A stretch of 64,000 nucleotides of DNA from Methanoculleus chikugoensis (GTDB taxonomy: Archaea > Halobacteriota > Methanomicrobia > Methanomicrobiales > Methanoculleaceae): the NCBI RefSeq assembly GCF_019669965.1, contig NZ_AP019781.1:1-64000 (forward strand), read 5' to 3'. Below the pieces are notes generated by a model. That model made no database searches and was not told where the DNA came from. It was given only the letters and a program-made list of their open reading frames with translations. The position numbers and the translations under genes are program-made. How positions within the stretch are numbered: the stretch's first letter is position 1; each line of letters begins with the position of its first letter. Positions 18,170 to 26,917 of this stretch are shown in pieces.

Positions 18170-19636
18170 ATGCAGAATGAGCAGCCCGTGAACCTGAAGG
18201 GCATCGCGTGGACGGCGATGCAGCAGTACGGCTTCATCCCGGCCTTCCGGCCGGCCGTCCTCCGGGAGGTCGACGCTCTCGCCGAAGACGCCTTCCCGGA
18301 TACCCCCGGCGACCCCCTCGATCTCCGGTCGCTCCTCTGGTCCTCGATCGACAACCACGACTCAGAGGACCTCGACCAGATCGAGGTCTGCGAAGAAGGA
18401 TCGGGCGGTGAGATCCGGGTCAGGGTCGCGATTGCGGACGTCGACTCCCGCGTCCCGAAAGGATCGGAGACCGACCGGCACGCCGCCCATAACGGAACAT
18501 CCGTTTATACCGGCGTAACGACCTTCCCGATGCTCCCCGACCGCCTCTCGGCGGGCATCACCTCGCTCCTGCCCGGCCGGGACCGGATGGCGGTCGTCAT
18601 CGAGTATACCGTCCTTGCCGACGGGAGGACGCGGCCCGGCGAGATCTACCGGGCGACCGTCAGGAACCACGCGAAACTCGTCTACGAGGAGGTCGGCGAC
18701 TGGCTGGAGGGGAGCGGCCCCGTTCCGGAGGCGGTCAGGGAGACGCCGTGGCTTGCAGAGCAGGTCCTCCTTCAGCACGAGGCCGCGGTGCGCATGAAGA
18801 AGCGGCGGACGGAGCAGGGAGCGCTCGCCCTTGAGACGATCGAGGCCGAGCCGGTCGTGGCGGACGGCCGGGTCATGGGGCTCGTCGTCCAGGAGCAGAA
18901 CCTCGCCCGGTGCCTCATCGAGGAGTTCATGGTCGCGGCGAACGGCAGCATAACGGCGTTCCTCGCCGCCGCCGGTCTTCCCATGATCCACCGGGTCGTC
19001 CGCACCCCGAAGAACTGGGACGGGATCGTTCAAGAAGCGGAGGACCGCGGCGAGACCCTGCCCGACCACCCGGACGCCGAAGCGCTCACGCGATTCCTCA
19101 TCCGGCAAAAGGCGGCCGACCCCGACCGCTTCCCCGACCTCTCCCTGACTGTCGTGAAACTGATGGGCGCGGGGGAGTACGTGGCGTTCCGGCCGGGAGA
19201 CGAGCCGGTCGGCCACTTCGCCCTCGCGGTCACCGACTACACCCACGGCACCGCACCGAACCGGCGCTACGTCGATATTGTCATCCAGCGGCTGATAAAA
19301 TCGGTCATCGACGGGGATGAATGCCCGTATACCTGCGAAGAACTCGACGACCTCGCCGCACGGCTCACCGACCGGGAGAAGGCGTCGCAGAAGGTCGAGC
19401 GCTACGTCCGGAAGGCGGCGGCTGCCGTCCTCCTCCGGGAGCGGATCGGCGAGACGTTCGAGGCGTTCGTCACCGGCGCCTCCGAGAAGGGAACCTACGT
19501 CCGGCTGATCGATCCGCCGGCCGAAGGAAGGGTCGTGCTGGGCGAGCAGGGGCTCCGGGTCGGCCAGCGGGTGCACGTCCGCTTGCTCGCGACGGACCCC
19601 TACAAAGGCTTCATCGACTTCGCGCGTACCGGATAA
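18170..19636 (+). CDS. RNB-domain exoribonuclease (RNase II/R family)
   Basis: 488 residues with a complete RNB domain and a short C-terminal S1-like region. The catalytic acidic cluster is SSIDNHDSEDLDQIEV: D61, D67 and D69 match three of the four magnesium-binding aspartates of RNase II, while Q70 replaces the fourth, as in the small SIDN.DS.DLDQ subfamily. It probably degrades RNA 3' to 5'. The gene is solitary; a TATA box (TTTTATAC at 18139) is about 25-30 bases before the ATG, so the message may be leaderless. Confidence 0.88.
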   Translation: MQNEQPVNLKGIAWTAMQQYGFIPAFRPAVLREVDALAEDAFPDTPGDPLDLRSLLWSSIDNHDSEDLDQIEVCEEGSGGEIRVRVAIADVDSRVPKGSETDRHAAHNGTSVYTGVTTFPMLPDRLSAGITSLLPGRDRMAVVIEYTVLADGRTRPGEIYRATVRNHAKLVYEEVGDWLEGSGPVPEAVRETPWLAEQVLLQHEAAVRMKKRRTEQGALALETIEAEPVVADGRVMGLVVQEQNLARCLIEEFMVAANGSITAFLAAAGLPMIHRVVRTPKNWDGIVQEAEDRGETLPDHPDAEALTRFLIRQKAADPDRFPDLSLTVVKLMGAGEYVAFRPGDEPVGHFALAVTDYTHGTAPNRRYVDIVIQRLIKSVIDGDECPYTCEELDDLAARLTDREKASQKVERYVRKAAAAVLLRERIGETFEAFVTGASEKGTYVRLIDPPAEGRVVLGEQGLRVGQRVHVRLLATDPYKGFIDFARTG

Positions 19637-19656
19637 AGGGGGATCCCCTCCCCCAT

Positions 19657-20352
19657 TCAGTATCCGAGCCGTTCCCTGATCAGGACGAGGGATACCCGCC
19701 CATCGGCGTCCTCCTTATCGAGGATCACGTGCTTGCCGATGTAACTTCCCATGCCGTAGACGTGCTGTGCCCGCTGGTTCTCGAGGGGCAGGCAGTACTC
19801 CCGGCACCGCCGGAGCGCATCGTCGACGGTCGGCACGATCTTGTTTGTCCCGGAGACGAGGATGAGGTGGGCCGCCGCGTGAGGCCACGCCCCCATCCGG
19901 CTCCCGGTCTTGTCGCACCCGACGACCTCGCCCGACTCGGCGATCGCCTGGACCCCGGAGAGGAAGTAGTCGGCGGCCACGCTCTTCCTGCGGAGCGCGT
20001 GCCGCTTCTTCTCATCGTTCTCGGCGGTGATGACCGCGTGGTAATCGCGCCACCCCTTCCGGTTCTCCTTAAGCGCCCGGTCAAACCCCATCTCGTTCAT
20101 GGTCGTCGAGGAGCCGTACATGACCTCGGCCCCCTCCGGGATCAGGTCGATAACGGCCCGGAGCCCCTCCTCTGCCGTATCCACAAGAATCACCCTGATA
20201 TTCCGGGATTCAACTGCTTCAGCCGTTCTTTTTATCGTCGCCTCGTCCGGAACCCGGTTCCACCGTTCCGTGTCCACCCCGGCATCCTTCACCAGGTTGA
20301 CCGCACTGTACTCGGTGGGTTTTGCCATCTGCTGGCCGGTAACATCTGCCAT
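19657..20352 (-). CDS. LUD-domain (LutC/YkgG-like) protein
   Basis: 231 residues. The LUD fold is recognised by VILVDTAEEGLRAVIDLIPEG, VMYGSSTTMNEMGFDRAL, then GVQAIAESGEVVGCDKTGSR, HLILVSGTNKIVPTVDDAL and the C-terminal VYGMGSYIGKHVILDKE. In bacteria LUD proteins belong to lactate oxidation complexes; solitary archaeal copies have no assigned reaction. No LutA/LutB-type iron-sulfur partner is nearby. Confidence 0.88.
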   Translation of the reverse strand: MADVTGQQMAKPTEYSAVNLVKDAGVDTERWNRVPDEATIKRTAEAVESRNIRVILVDTAEEGLRAVIDLIPEGAEVMYGSSTTMNEMGFDRALKENRKGWRDYHAVITAENDEKKRHALRRKSVAADYFLSGVQAIAESGEVVGCDKTGSRMGAWPHAAAHLILVSGTNKIVPTVDDALRRCREYCLPLENQRAQHVYGMGSYIGKHVILDKEDADGRVSLVLIRERLGY

Positions 20353-20445
20353 CCAATCACCTTCAGGGACGGAGATACGTCATCCCACATATACCTCTCG
20401 ATGACCCGGATCACAGAGAGGAGGCATACGCTTACCACGGGAGTT

Positions 20446-21027
20446 TCAGTACCAGACGTGGTCCATAAGCACCCGGCCGTCCTCGCGGAACCCGGTCCCC
20501 TCCATCTCAAGCAGCCTCCGCTTCATCTCAAGGCCGCCCTGAAATCCGCCCATCGCTCCGTCCGACCGCAGGGCGCGGCGGCAGGGGATGGCAAGAGGAA
20601 ATGGGTTCCTGGCGAGTGCGTTCCCGACCGCCCGTGCGGCGCCGGGCACCCCGAGGCGCCGGGCGATGCGCCCGTAGGTGCTGACGTATCCCCGGGGAAT
20701 GCCGGATTCGGCGAGGAGAACGCGCTGCTGGAACGGCGGGCGCCGGTCAAGGTCGAGGAGATCGATATCGAACTGCACATCCTTCCCCAGGAGGAAGGAC
20801 TGTATCCCGGCGCTGAACGCCGGGACCTCTCCATCGCGGGGCTCCTCGACGGAAGGCATGCCCTCAATCATCATCGCATCGGATCGTGGGTCGCCGGGGA
20901 GGAGTATTCCATGTACCCTCGGCCCCGAGCGGGAGTGGACCCGGATGAGGCGGGCCTGACCGGATGCCGTCGCGATCCCGGCGACCACCGGCATCGTATC
21001 GGGCAGACCGTCAAGAGATCGATCCAT
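20446..21027 (-). CDS. Methylated-DNA cysteine methyltransferase-like protein with PCRR active site
   Basis: 193 residues. The C-terminal half is the DNA-binding alkyltransferase domain: PPFQQRVLLAESGIPRGYVSTYG, ARRLGVPGAARAVGNALARNP and the active-site segment LAIPCRRALRSDG. The acceptor cysteine C149 is present, but the histidine of the canonical PCHR motif, which activates the cysteine, is Arg (R150). This may weaken or change alkyl transfer. It could still repair O6-alkylguanine, or act as an alkyltransferase-like damage sensor. Confidence 0.8.
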   Translation of the reverse strand: MDRSLDGLPDTMPVVAGIATASGQARLIRVHSRSGPRVHGILLPGDPRSDAMMIEGMPSVEEPRDGEVPAFSAGIQSFLLGKDVQFDIDLLDLDRRPPFQQRVLLAESGIPRGYVSTYGRIARRLGVPGAARAVGNALARNPFPLAIPCRRALRSDGAMGGFQGGLEMKRRLLEMEGTGFREDGRVLMDHVWY

Positions 21028-21162
21028 GATCGGAGAAGACGATCCCCCGGCATCTCATTTTGTGGGAGGAAAGGGCTGTCCGTGACCCGGAGATAGCCCC
21101 GGTCAGGATCGGGTCGTACCGGCGCAACAGGTATATCAGGCACCAGCATAAAACAGGGGTAG

Positions 21163-21798
21163 ATGTTTGAACAGATAGGGAATCTCATCGACGTCGTCAT
21201 ACACTTCGATGATTTTCTGCCGCTCGTCATCGAGGAGTACGGGACATTCGTGTACTTCTTCCTCTTCCTCATAATCTTCCTCGAGACGGGGCTGGTCGTC
21301 ACCCCCTACCTTCCGGGCGATTCGCTCCTGTTCCTTGTAGGCGCAATCGCCGCACAGGGCAACCTCAGCCTCCTCCCCGTCCTCGCGCTCCTGATAACGG
21401 CGGCGATTGCGGGGGACACGCTGAACTACTTGATCGGGAGGGAGTTCGGCTCCCGGTTCCTCTCGCGGGGAATCCCGTTCATCAGACCGCACCATATCGA
21501 GAAGACCGAAGCCTACTTCGAGAAGTACGGCGGGAAGACCATTGTGATAGCCAGGTTTGCTCCCTTCGTCCGGACCCTGGCGCCGTTCCTCGCGGGGACC
21601 GGGAAGATGGACTACTCCAGGTTTATCCTGTTCAATGCGACCGGAGGGGTGTTGTGGGTCACGAGTTTCATCCTCGCGGGCTACCTCTTCGGGAACATCC
21701 CCCTCATCTCCGAGAACTTCAACCTTGTTGCTTTCGCGATCATCGCGGTCTCCCTGGTCGGCGTGGGTTCCATGATCCTCGATGTCAAACGGCTCTGA
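21163..21798 (+). CDS. DedA-family membrane protein
   Basis: 211 residues with about five hydrophobic segments. Family hallmarks are FLETGLVVTPYLPGDSLLF, GDTLNYLIGREFGSR, and the arginine-containing FARFAPFVRTLAPFLAG-type segment (here VIARFAPFVRTLAPF), then GVLWVTSFILAGYLFG. DedA proteins are thought to move lipids or support membrane potential. It is a single gene with a short AT-rich promoter (ATAAAAC) about 15-25 bases upstream. Confidence 0.92.
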   Translation: MFEQIGNLIDVVIHFDDFLPLVIEEYGTFVYFFLFLIIFLETGLVVTPYLPGDSLLFLVGAIAAQGNLSLLPVLALLITAAIAGDTLNYLIGREFGSRFLSRGIPFIRPHHIEKTEAYFEKYGGKTIVIARFAPFVRTLAPFLAGTGKMDYSRFILFNATGGVLWVTSFILAGYLFGNIPLISENFNLVAFAIIAVSLVGVGSMILDVKRL

Positions 21799-21866
21799 GA
21801 TCCGCCGGGAAGAATGCCTGAATATTTTCTTCAGAATAGAGATCGGAGAATTTGTCTCAAAAAAGG

Positions 21867-22178
21867 TCAGGGGGCCGGTGCGGCCTCCACGGCTTGTTCT
21901 TCCTCTTCCATCGCTTCGCTGTCCCAGACAAGGGCGCTCTTCATCTCGGTCATGATCACCCTCGATCCCGGGGGAACCCGGATCGCGTCGCCGATATCCT
22001 CCGGAGCCCGCGCCCAGACGACCTGGTGCTTGACATCCCCGTCGGGCAGCAGCACCACAACGCTGTAGGTGTTCATGCCCTCCTCGGGAATACCCTCCTC
22101 CCCCGGGGTGATACGGTAACATGTAAACGTGACCGGGGCCGCTTCTCCTGCCGTGCTTTCTTCTGCTCCACCTCTCAT
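21867..22178 (-). CDS. Small conserved hypothetical protein
   Basis: 103 residues from an ATG with a perfect GGAGGA ribosome binding site on the minus strand; a longer frame to 22262 has no such site. The body (YSVVVLLPDGDVKHQVVWARAPEDIGDAIRVPPG) looks like a small beta-rich domain, with an acidic Glu/Ala-rich tail. No family recognised. A TATA box at 22292-22303 lies about 115 bases upstream. Confidence 0.65.
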   Translation of the reverse strand: MRGGAEESTAGEAAPVTFTCYRITPGEEGIPEEGMNTYSVVVLLPDGDVKHQVVWARAPEDIGDAIRVPPGSRVIMTEMKSALVWDSEAMEEEEQAVEAAPAP

Positions 22179-22291
22179 ACGCGTTCCTCCGTCACCCGGA
22201 CGTGCGCGGCTCCACGAGGTCCTCAGGGGCATCCCCCTTCTCCGCCGGGAGCCCGGCGCCACGCCGGAGAGCCACCTCCTCTGGATCTCCC

Positions 22292-22303
22292 GGATATAAT
22301 ACC
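22292..22303 (-). promoter_or_regulatory. TATA box for the small hypothetical gene at 22178
   Basis: GGTATTATATCC read on the minus strand, in GC-rich context, about 115 bases before the start; the intervening leader is unusually long for this window. Confidence 0.45.
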
Positions 22304-22415
22304 TTGCCCCTGCCGCGGCTCAGGCGGGAGGGGAGGTGTACCCGGACAGGGGTCCGGTGCCGTACCCTGCCGGCCGCTGGAAAAAAATAATCTATGGGAG
22401 GCGGAGAGGCGGCTC

Positions 22416-23921
22416 TCACGCGACGTGGATGTACCGGTCGACCAGTTCCCGGATCGCGTCGTTGTTGCCGTAGAGCCTCTCGCTCAGTCCCAGGTCGTCG
22501 AAGGCCTTCAGGGTAGAGATCCTGCTCTCGATCATTCCCGCCGGGAAGATCCCGTTCGACTCGAAGATCGCACGCTTCGCCTCGAGTGCCTCGGCCGACT
22601 CGACGCAGGAGGCAGGAAGCTGCTTGAACGTCGCGAGACGTTCCTTGAACTCGGGGCGGAAGATGTTCCCGCTGACATAGAGTTTCTCGGCCGCTTCGAG
22701 CGCGCCGGGCATCTCGATTCCGCGGAGCGCCGCCACGATGAGACCGGCGACGATCAGGTAGGGATCGGCCGATCCGTCGGCGACCCGGTACTCGAACGTC
22801 TGCTTTGAGGGGCGGTTCGGCCGATGACCGTTCTCGCCGGGGTTCGCGTCACGGGTCATGCCGTCGGCGCCGACCCAGCCGAGAGGCACCCGGACCACGA
22901 CCGAGCGGTTGCGGTCGCCCCAGCAGACCGTCGTCGGCGCCTCCTGGTGGGGGACGAGACGGAGGTAGGAGGTCGGGATGGTGTTCCCGAAAGCCGTCAG
23001 GGCGTCGGAGGCGTCAAGGATGCCGGCGATCATCTTCCGGGCGAGCGGGCTCAGTCTGCCCTCCTCGACCAGCAGGTTCCTGCCGTCCTTCTCGACGAGC
23101 ATGTGGAAGTGCATCCCGCTCCCGGCCTTGCCGACGGTGATCTTCGGGGCGAAACTGATCTCGACACCGTACTGGTTGCCGAGCATCCGCAAGACCCACT
23201 TCGCGACGATCAGCTGCTCGACCGCCTGCTCCACCGGCATCGGCAGGAACTCGATCTCGTGCTGCTCGTAGTAAGCGTCGTCGTTATAGAAGCACCCGAC
23301 CTCAGAGTGGCCGTACTTGATCCTGCCTCCGGCGCGGGCGATCAGCCGCATCGCCTCGTCCCGCAGGTCCGCGAACTTGACGAAGGGTTCGGCCGAGTGG
23401 TAACCTTTCTGGTCGCGGCCGGGGTAGAGGTCGTCCCGCGGGCTGACGACGTAGTACTCGAGTTCTCCAAGGGTCTTGAAGGTGCACCCGGTCCGGCGGG
23501 TGAACTCCTCGTCCGCCTTGCGGAGCACGTACTCCGGCGCGCTCTCAAGCGGTTTCCCGTCGCTGTCGTAGAACGAGCAGAGGAACTCGAGTGTCGGCAC
23601 CTCGGCGAACGGGCTCACGAACGCCGTGCGATACCGGGGGATGACGTAGAGATCGCTGCTCCCCGCCTCGATGAACGAAAAGAGGTTGCTGCCGTCGACG
23701 CGTTCGCCGTCCGAGAGGATGGTATCGAGGTGTTCCTTTGAAGAGATGACAAAATTGAGGGTCTTGAGTTTGCCGTCCTCGGCGGCGTAACGGAAGTTGA
23801 CCATCTCAATTCCGTTCGCCTCGCAAAACCGTATCATGTCCTCTTTCGTAAATTTCGCCGGATCCTTCTTGAGAAAACGTACCAGCTCGTTGGGGTTCAT
23901 CAGGATCTCAGAATCATTCAT
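22416..23921 (-). CDS. Glutamine synthetase-family protein
   Basis: 501 residues from ATG at 23921 (ATG at 23900 is also possible). The N-terminal beta-grasp region (GIEMVNFRYAAEDGKLKTLNF) and catalytic barrel are present: KAGSGMHFHMLVEKDG for metal and glutamate binding, and GDRNRSVVVRVPLGW for ATP/phosphate. The usual GS loop N-x-Y-K-R-L is changed to TSYLRLVPHQEAP, so it may be a GlnA-like ligase of another amine rather than the main glutamine synthetase. A TATA box lies about 25-30 bases upstream, giving a near-leaderless message. Confidence 0.88.
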   Translation of the reverse strand: MNDSEILMNPNELVRFLKKDPAKFTKEDMIRFCEANGIEMVNFRYAAEDGKLKTLNFVISSKEHLDTILSDGERVDGSNLFSFIEAGSSDLYVIPRYRTAFVSPFAEVPTLEFLCSFYDSDGKPLESAPEYVLRKADEEFTRRTGCTFKTLGELEYYVVSPRDDLYPGRDQKGYHSAEPFVKFADLRDEAMRLIARAGGRIKYGHSEVGCFYNDDAYYEQHEIEFLPMPVEQAVEQLIVAKWVLRMLGNQYGVEISFAPKITVGKAGSGMHFHMLVEKDGRNLLVEEGRLSPLARKMIAGILDASDALTAFGNTIPTSYLRLVPHQEAPTTVCWGDRNRSVVVRVPLGWVGADGMTRDANPGENGHRPNRPSKQTFEYRVADGSADPYLIVAGLIVAALRGIEMPGALEAAEKLYVSGNIFRPEFKERLATFKQLPASCVESAEALEAKRAIFESNGIFPAGMIESRISTLKAFDDLGLSERLYGNNDAIRELVDRYIHVA

Positions 23922-23945
23922 ATTTTTTAAACGTTGGCTTTGACC

Positions 23946-23955
23946 GTATAAAAAT
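23946..23955 (-). promoter_or_regulatory. TATA box of the glutamine synthetase-family gene
   Basis: ATTTTTATAC on the minus strand, about 25-34 bases before the ATG at 23921. Confidence 0.55.
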
Positions 23956-24119
23956 GAGTCTTCGCCTCTCCGCATCCTGTCCGGCGAGGGTATCGCGCAT
24001 CCGGATATACGATGGATAAAGAGCCGGATCGAGGATGGCAGCAGCCTCGCAGGGGTTGAAAACGGCAGCACAATCAGCTCACACCACCCGCGCGACGGAT
24101 TACGGCTCCGTTCCGATCG

Positions 24120-25133
24120 CTAGCCCGCCCCGTCCAGCCTTCCTGAGAGATCCCACACCACCCTCAGGGCCTTCGAGATGGCGTTGCCGGCATCCTCTCC
24201 CCGGAACCCCGCCACCTCCGCGAGCACCGCAAGACCGAGCCGGGCGTTCCTCTTCGCGTAGTCAAACGATACCTGGTCGACGGTGTCGTCCGGGGTATGG
24301 GCCGGGCCGTGCCCCTCGCAATGGGTCGTCACGGCCGGGTAACCCCGGTCACGGAAGGATACGTGATCTGAGGTGCAGGAATGGACGTTCTCGGTCAGGG
24401 TGAAGTTCGTGGAGTAGAGGGTGTTATAGTCCGCCATGAGTGCCGCGACATCCGCGGAATGCTCGTCGTAGACGATATCGAGCACGGAGCGGTCAAGGGG
24501 ATCGTAGCAGGACGAGTCGTAGTTGAGATAGAGCACGATCGGGGACGCCGCACCGGCGGCGTACTCGATGCTGCCGAGACGGCCGACCTCTTCGCCGTTC
24601 CAGAACGCGAACTGCACCGTCCGGTCGAACGAGTGCTCGCTCATAACCCGGGCAAGTTCCAGGACGATCGCGACGCCGCAGCCGTTGTCGGTGGCCCCGG
24701 GCGCGCGGGCGGGGTCGAGCGACTTGCTGTCGTAGTGCGCCCCCACCACCACGACTCCGTCGGAGGCGTCGCCCCCGGGGAGCGTGGCGACGATGGCATT
24801 GTGTTCGCCGCCCCGTGACTCCACCTCGAGCCCGGGGATGGCGGCAAGCCTCGCGGAGAGGTACGCACCCGCCTCCTGGTTCCCCTCGGTGCCGTATACC
24901 CGGGTCGAGAAGTTCTGCAGGTCGTAGGTCGTGTTCCGGAGTTCCGACTCGTCGATCTCTGCGAGCATCGCGGCGATCCCGGGGTCGTACTCACCCCCGG
25001 GCGTGCCGGTGGCGGCTGCCGGAGCGGCTGCAAGGAGAACTGCCATGCCGGTGAGGAGGAGAACGCAGAACGACGGCCCGTGAGAACGGGCATGCCGTCG
25101 GGTATGCTTTCCGTGCACTGAATCCTGTTTCAT
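24120..25133 (-). CDS. Secreted M28-family zinc peptidase
   Basis: 337 residues. Residues 1-42 form a signal peptide (basic start, then CVLLLTGMAVLLAAAPAAA). The di-zinc site of M28 aminopeptidases is complete: H133 in GAHYDSKS, D149 in GATDNGCG, E181/E182 in WNGEEVG, D206 in LNYDSS and H279 in AHTPDDT. It should trim peptides outside the cell. It is divergent from the UPF0216 gene; TATA boxes for both are visible between them. Confidence 0.9.
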   Translation of the reverse strand: MKQDSVHGKHTRRHARSHGPSFCVLLLTGMAVLLAAAPAAATGTPGGEYDPGIAAMLAEIDESELRNTTYDLQNFSTRVYGTEGNQEAGAYLSARLAAIPGLEVESRGGEHNAIVATLPGGDASDGVVVVGAHYDSKSLDPARAPGATDNGCGVAIVLELARVMSEHSFDRTVQFAFWNGEEVGRLGSIEYAAGAASPIVLYLNYDSSCYDPLDRSVLDIVYDEHSADVAALMADYNTLYSTNFTLTENVHSCTSDHVSFRDRGYPAVTTHCEGHGPAHTPDDTVDQVSFDYAKRNARLGLAVLAEVAGFRGEDAGNAISKALRVVWDLSGRLDGAG

Positions 25134-25170
25134 ACATGATCACGCAGAACATGCCGAAAGGAGAGGGAGA

Positions 25171-25180
25171 GATATATACT
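25171..25180 (-). promoter_or_regulatory. TATA box of the M28 peptidase gene
   Basis: AGTATATATC on the minus strand, about 40 bases before the start at 25133. Confidence 0.6.
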
Positions 25181-25290
25181 TTCTCCCGGACGAAGAGGAG
25201 ATTGCGATCGGAGAGAAGGGCCATCCCCGACCGGAATCGCCGGAACACGCCCCGGATACCCTTCATGGGAGACGCGGTTTCCGGGGCCAG

Positions 25291-25299
25291 GTATATATT
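25291..25299 (+). promoter_or_regulatory. TATA box of the UPF0216 gene
   Basis: GTATATATT, about 60 bases before the start at 25357. Confidence 0.55.
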
Positions 25300-25356
25300 G
25301 CATGGCAAAGAGAGGGGTCCTGAGCGGCCCAGAGGCGGATCGCGATAGGTGCATTC

Positions 25357-25788
25357 ATGCCCGACCGACCATCAGCAGGCGACGAGTCGACCCTCTTACG
25401 ATGGATGCGGCTTGAGATCGGCAGGATCAACGACGGGATCGTCTCGGAGCGTAAACGCCTCTCCCGGCTCCTCGCGGAAGAGCACCCGTCGTCCGTCACG
25501 AAGGGAGGGGACCGCTACGACTTTGACCGGGGCGTCCTTCTTCACCTGGAGAGGACACTCCCGGGCGAGTTGCAGAGACGGCTCCGGCTCCCGATCCTCT
25601 TCTACTTCGACTCGACGGTTCCGGACAGTTTCTTCCTCGGAGACGAGGCCGCGGTGCAGGCCCTCCAACACCTCGGGGAGATCAGTACCCTTAGGAGGAT
25701 GCAGGGCGGAAGGCTCTGGATCGCAAAACCTCTCGTCTACGCCGTCATGAACCGGTACCCGACGGTCATGCAGGTTGTGATGGGGTAG
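25357..25788 (+). CDS. UPF0216 (DUF61) family protein
   Basis: 143 residues, full length for this archaeal family. Recognisable are the N-terminal MRLEIGRINDGIVSERKRLS.LL and the end region GRLWIAKPLVYAVMNRYPT. Cytoplasmic, no known activity. Its last 23 bases overlap the 3' end of a small convergent membrane-protein gene. Confidence 0.88.
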   Translation: MPDRPSAGDESTLLRWMRLEIGRINDGIVSERKRLSRLLAEEHPSSVTKGGDRYDFDRGVLLHLERTLPGELQRRLRLPILFYFDSTVPDSFFLGDEAAVQALQHLGEISTLRRMQGGRLWIAKPLVYAVMNRYPTVMQVVMG

Positions 25789-26032
25789 GGGAACCGTCCC
25801 CCACGGAAAAGAGGATGAACGTCTCCCCGGCACCCGACAGGATACCCGCCGCCTGGTGGCCGACGATCGGATACGCAGCCGCTGAGACACCCGGCGGCAG
25901 ATCACCGGCATACCGGCCCTCGGTGATCGGCGGGACCTCGCGAGACGACCGATCCTGTGTTCCAACGACGATACAGGCTATCAACCCGCCGACAACCAGT
26001 GCCTGAATGACGACGGTCAATATTGTGGCCAT
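25766..26032 (-). CDS. Small protein with one N-terminal membrane segment
   Basis: 88 residues: a hydrophobic segment at about 4-24 (ILTVVIQALVVGGLIACIVVG), then a polar domain ending in a Ser/Thr/Pro tail. A clear TATA box at 26081-26090 about 50 bases upstream supports transcription, although no strong ribosome binding site is seen. Its 3' end overlaps the UPF0216 gene. No family recognised. Confidence 0.5.
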   Translation of the reverse strand: MATILTVVIQALVVGGLIACIVVGTQDRSSREVPPITEGRYAGDLPPGVSAAAYPIVGHQAAGILSGAGETFILFSVGDGSPTPSQPA

Positions 26033-26080
26033 CTGCTGCTGGGAGATTCTATCACCCCGCGTGCCGGAGGCGGGGATGAT

Positions 26081-26090
26081 ATTTATATTT
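26081..26090 (-). promoter_or_regulatory. TATA box of the small membrane protein gene
   Basis: AAATATAAAT on the minus strand within an AT-rich island (about 26075-26135). Confidence 0.5.
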
Positions 26091-26196
26091 TGCTATTTTT
26101 ATTACGCCGAATAATATATATTGCTACACATATGTTGCACGGTAGCGAAGGAACGGCAACCGGACATTCGGTGACCCGGGCGGTACACGCACGGCA

Positions 26197-26796
26197 TCAG
26201 CCGGAACGGCCCGGGGACTGGCCGGAACCGCCCTTCTTCGCGACCGTCCTCCGGAACCGCTCAAAGACCGGGCGGGTGACCTCGTCCATCTGCCGGTCGA
26301 AGTAGTCGACCCATTCCGCGACGAGGGCGAGCTGCTCCTGCTGCGCGGAGAGGCGGCCCTCAAGGTCGTCGACGGTCTTCCGGAACCGCTCACCCTCCTC
26401 GGCCCTCAGTTCGCGCTCCTGCTCGAGTTCCTCGACCAGACGGGCGATCCGGCGCTCCTGCCGGGCCAGCGTATCCCGCATCACCCCGAACTCGATCACC
26501 ACCTCGGACGGGAGCGGGGCGGCTGTCCGGCCGATCTCTTCCGCGGGTTCTTCAGGTGGGGCCCGATCTTTTCCCGATCTAACCTCGTCGGCGATCTCCT
26601 CAGGCGAGAGCCCTCGCCCGGAGAGCTCCGTGAGTTCCCGGACGATCGCCACAGCCTTCTGCGGGAAGAGCCGGGCCCGCCCGATCGTCCGGTAGGTAAA
26701 AAGGCTGTCGTAGGCCCGGATGAGCGCCCGGACATCCTGCTCCGAAAGCCCGGTGAGGTGCGCGATATCACCGATCTTCAGTTCCTTCTCGTGCAT
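26197..26796 (-). CDS. MerR-like helix-turn-helix protein with coiled coil
   Basis: 199 residues from the ATG at 26796, which follows GAGGA; a longer frame to 26874 lacks a site. Residues 1-70 are a MerR-type winged helix (LKIGDIAHLTGLSEQDVRALI, then ARLFPQKAVAIVRELTEL). After an acidic/Pro linker, residues about 110-180 form a long coiled coil (LARQERRIARLVEELEQERELRAEEGERF). Probably a DNA-binding regulator or chromosome-organising protein. It is divergent from the YgjP-like metallopeptidase gene. Confidence 0.78.
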   Translation of the reverse strand: MHEKELKIGDIAHLTGLSEQDVRALIRAYDSLFTYRTIGRARLFPQKAVAIVRELTELSGRGLSPEEIADEVRSGKDRAPPEEPAEEIGRTAAPLPSEVVIEFGVMRDTLARQERRIARLVEELEQERELRAEEGERFRKTVDDLEGRLSAQQEQLALVAEWVDYFDRQMDEVTRPVFERFRRTVAKKGGSGQSPGRSG

Positions 26797-26917
26797 GCTG
26801 CCATCCTCGCGCCCGCCTGCATCCCGGGGCGGGAGCCCTACGTAATTCTTTGTCGTCATCAGGTATAGGTACATGCCGGATCACGTTTTTTCCCGCCGGC
26901 GCCCCATTACTGGTATC

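Noticed and set aside
18170-19636. Loss of an RNB catalytic aspartate as a novelty
   Set aside because: Gln at the fourth position is, to my knowledge, normal for the small SIDN.DS.DLDQ subfamily.
19321-21096. 591-codon plus-strand frame spanning the RNB, LUD and MGMT genes
   Set aside because: It crosses the stop of one gene and two genes on the other strand; composition is that of a shadow.
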